Both the position numbers and the translations under genes were made by a program. Below are positions 5,704 to 5,921 of a stretch of DNA of 5,921 nt, one piece after another (position 1 is the stretch's first letter; each line of letters starts with the position of its first letter). Location of the stretch: assembly GCA_937890525.1 (NCBI GenBank), contig CALADI010000049.1, positions 1 to 5,921 of the forward strand, given 5' to 3'. The notes below the pieces were generated by a model. The model worked only from the letters and a program-made list of their open reading frames with translations. It was not told where the DNA came from and made no database searches. The stretch comes from an uncultured Clostridia bacterium (lineage in GTDB: Bacteria > Bacillota > Clostridia > Oscillospirales > Oscillospiraceae).

Positions 5704-5921
5704 TCATGACCGCCCCCCTTCTGCATCTTGGAGGCGGGATCCCATTGCACATATCGCATCCAACTGTACATCAGGATTTTTCAGAGCGGCGATCTTGTGA
5801 TCCCAGTCAAAATCAATCAAGCTGGAGACGGCTGTCCCGAAAAACGGCACGCCTGCCGGATTTTGCTCAACTTCATACAACCTCAAGTACGCAGAGCCGT
5901 CCAACGAGAGCCAATAAACCA
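5704..5921 (-). CDS. Unrecognised protein, C-terminal fragment (5' end outside window)
   Basis: The frame is open from the right edge to TGA at 5704-5706 (about 72 codons visible). It reads ...VYWLSLDGSAYLRLYEVEQN, AGVPFFGTAVSSLIDFDWD, KIAALKNPDVQLDAI and ends DAEGGRS. There is no convincing start inside the window: a TTG at 5904 is possible, but the frame continues upstream with plausible protein sequence. The composition is that of a soluble, mixed alpha/beta protein with no cysteine cluster or membrane segment. Its stop lies one base before the start of the downstream membrane protein, which marks the two as an operon. No family recognised. Confidence 0.6.
   Translation of the reverse strand, partial: VYWLSLDGSAYLRLYEVEQNPAGVPFFGTAVSSLIDFDWDHKIAALKNPDVQLDAICAMGSRLQDAEGGRS

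Overview
The window looks like chromosomal DNA of a Gram-positive Firmicute, most likely a gut-type clostridial (Oscillospiraceae/Lachnospiraceae-like) bacterium. The reasons are strong Shine-Dalgarno sites, roughly even base composition with an A/T-rich intergenic space, an S-layer-homology (SLH) wall protein, and a giant sortase-type adhesin whose thioester and SpaA/Cna-B domains match families common in that group. The assignment is an inference from protein style; there is no rRNA or other marker gene. All four genes I can support lie on the minus strand, so the layout is read from right to left.

Right edge (5502-5921): the 3' end of an unrecognised gene that is open at the window edge, followed one base later by a 66-residue protein with one membrane helix and a charged, coiled-coil-like tail. 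The two look translationally coupled. Next comes a short spacer with a good extended -10 promoter whose -35 and spacer are covered by an 8-bp inverted repeat (5450-5475).

Middle (4317-5390): a complete 357-residue secreted protein with a signal peptide, three SLH domains, a (P-x-P-T-E)n linker and a C-terminal domain with two CxxCG knuckles. It should bind the cell wall non-covalently. It is followed by two strong tandem intrinsic terminators (4254-4283 and 4217-4244).

Left two thirds (1-4183): one uninterrupted reading frame of at least 1394 codons, running off the left edge. It encodes a signal peptide, a Thr/Pro/Glu stalk, an NlpC/P60-like Cys/His hydrolase domain, a thioester (TED/TQxA-type) adhesin domain, a linking beta domain, six tandem SpaA/Cna-B isopeptide domains, and an LPTSG sorting motif followed by the beginning of a membrane segment. 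The cut falls inside the sorting signal, so only a few dozen codons are probably missing.

Together the window is a cell-surface module holding two neighbouring exported proteins with different anchoring: SLH domains (non-covalent) and sortase (covalent). The most interesting point is the thioester domain. It keeps its Cys (YCLEP, C422), but the Gln expected in the A-T-Q-x-x-I-W motif reads as Ala (A494), which suggests a thioester-dead or repurposed adhesin head carried behind a wall-hydrolase-like domain.
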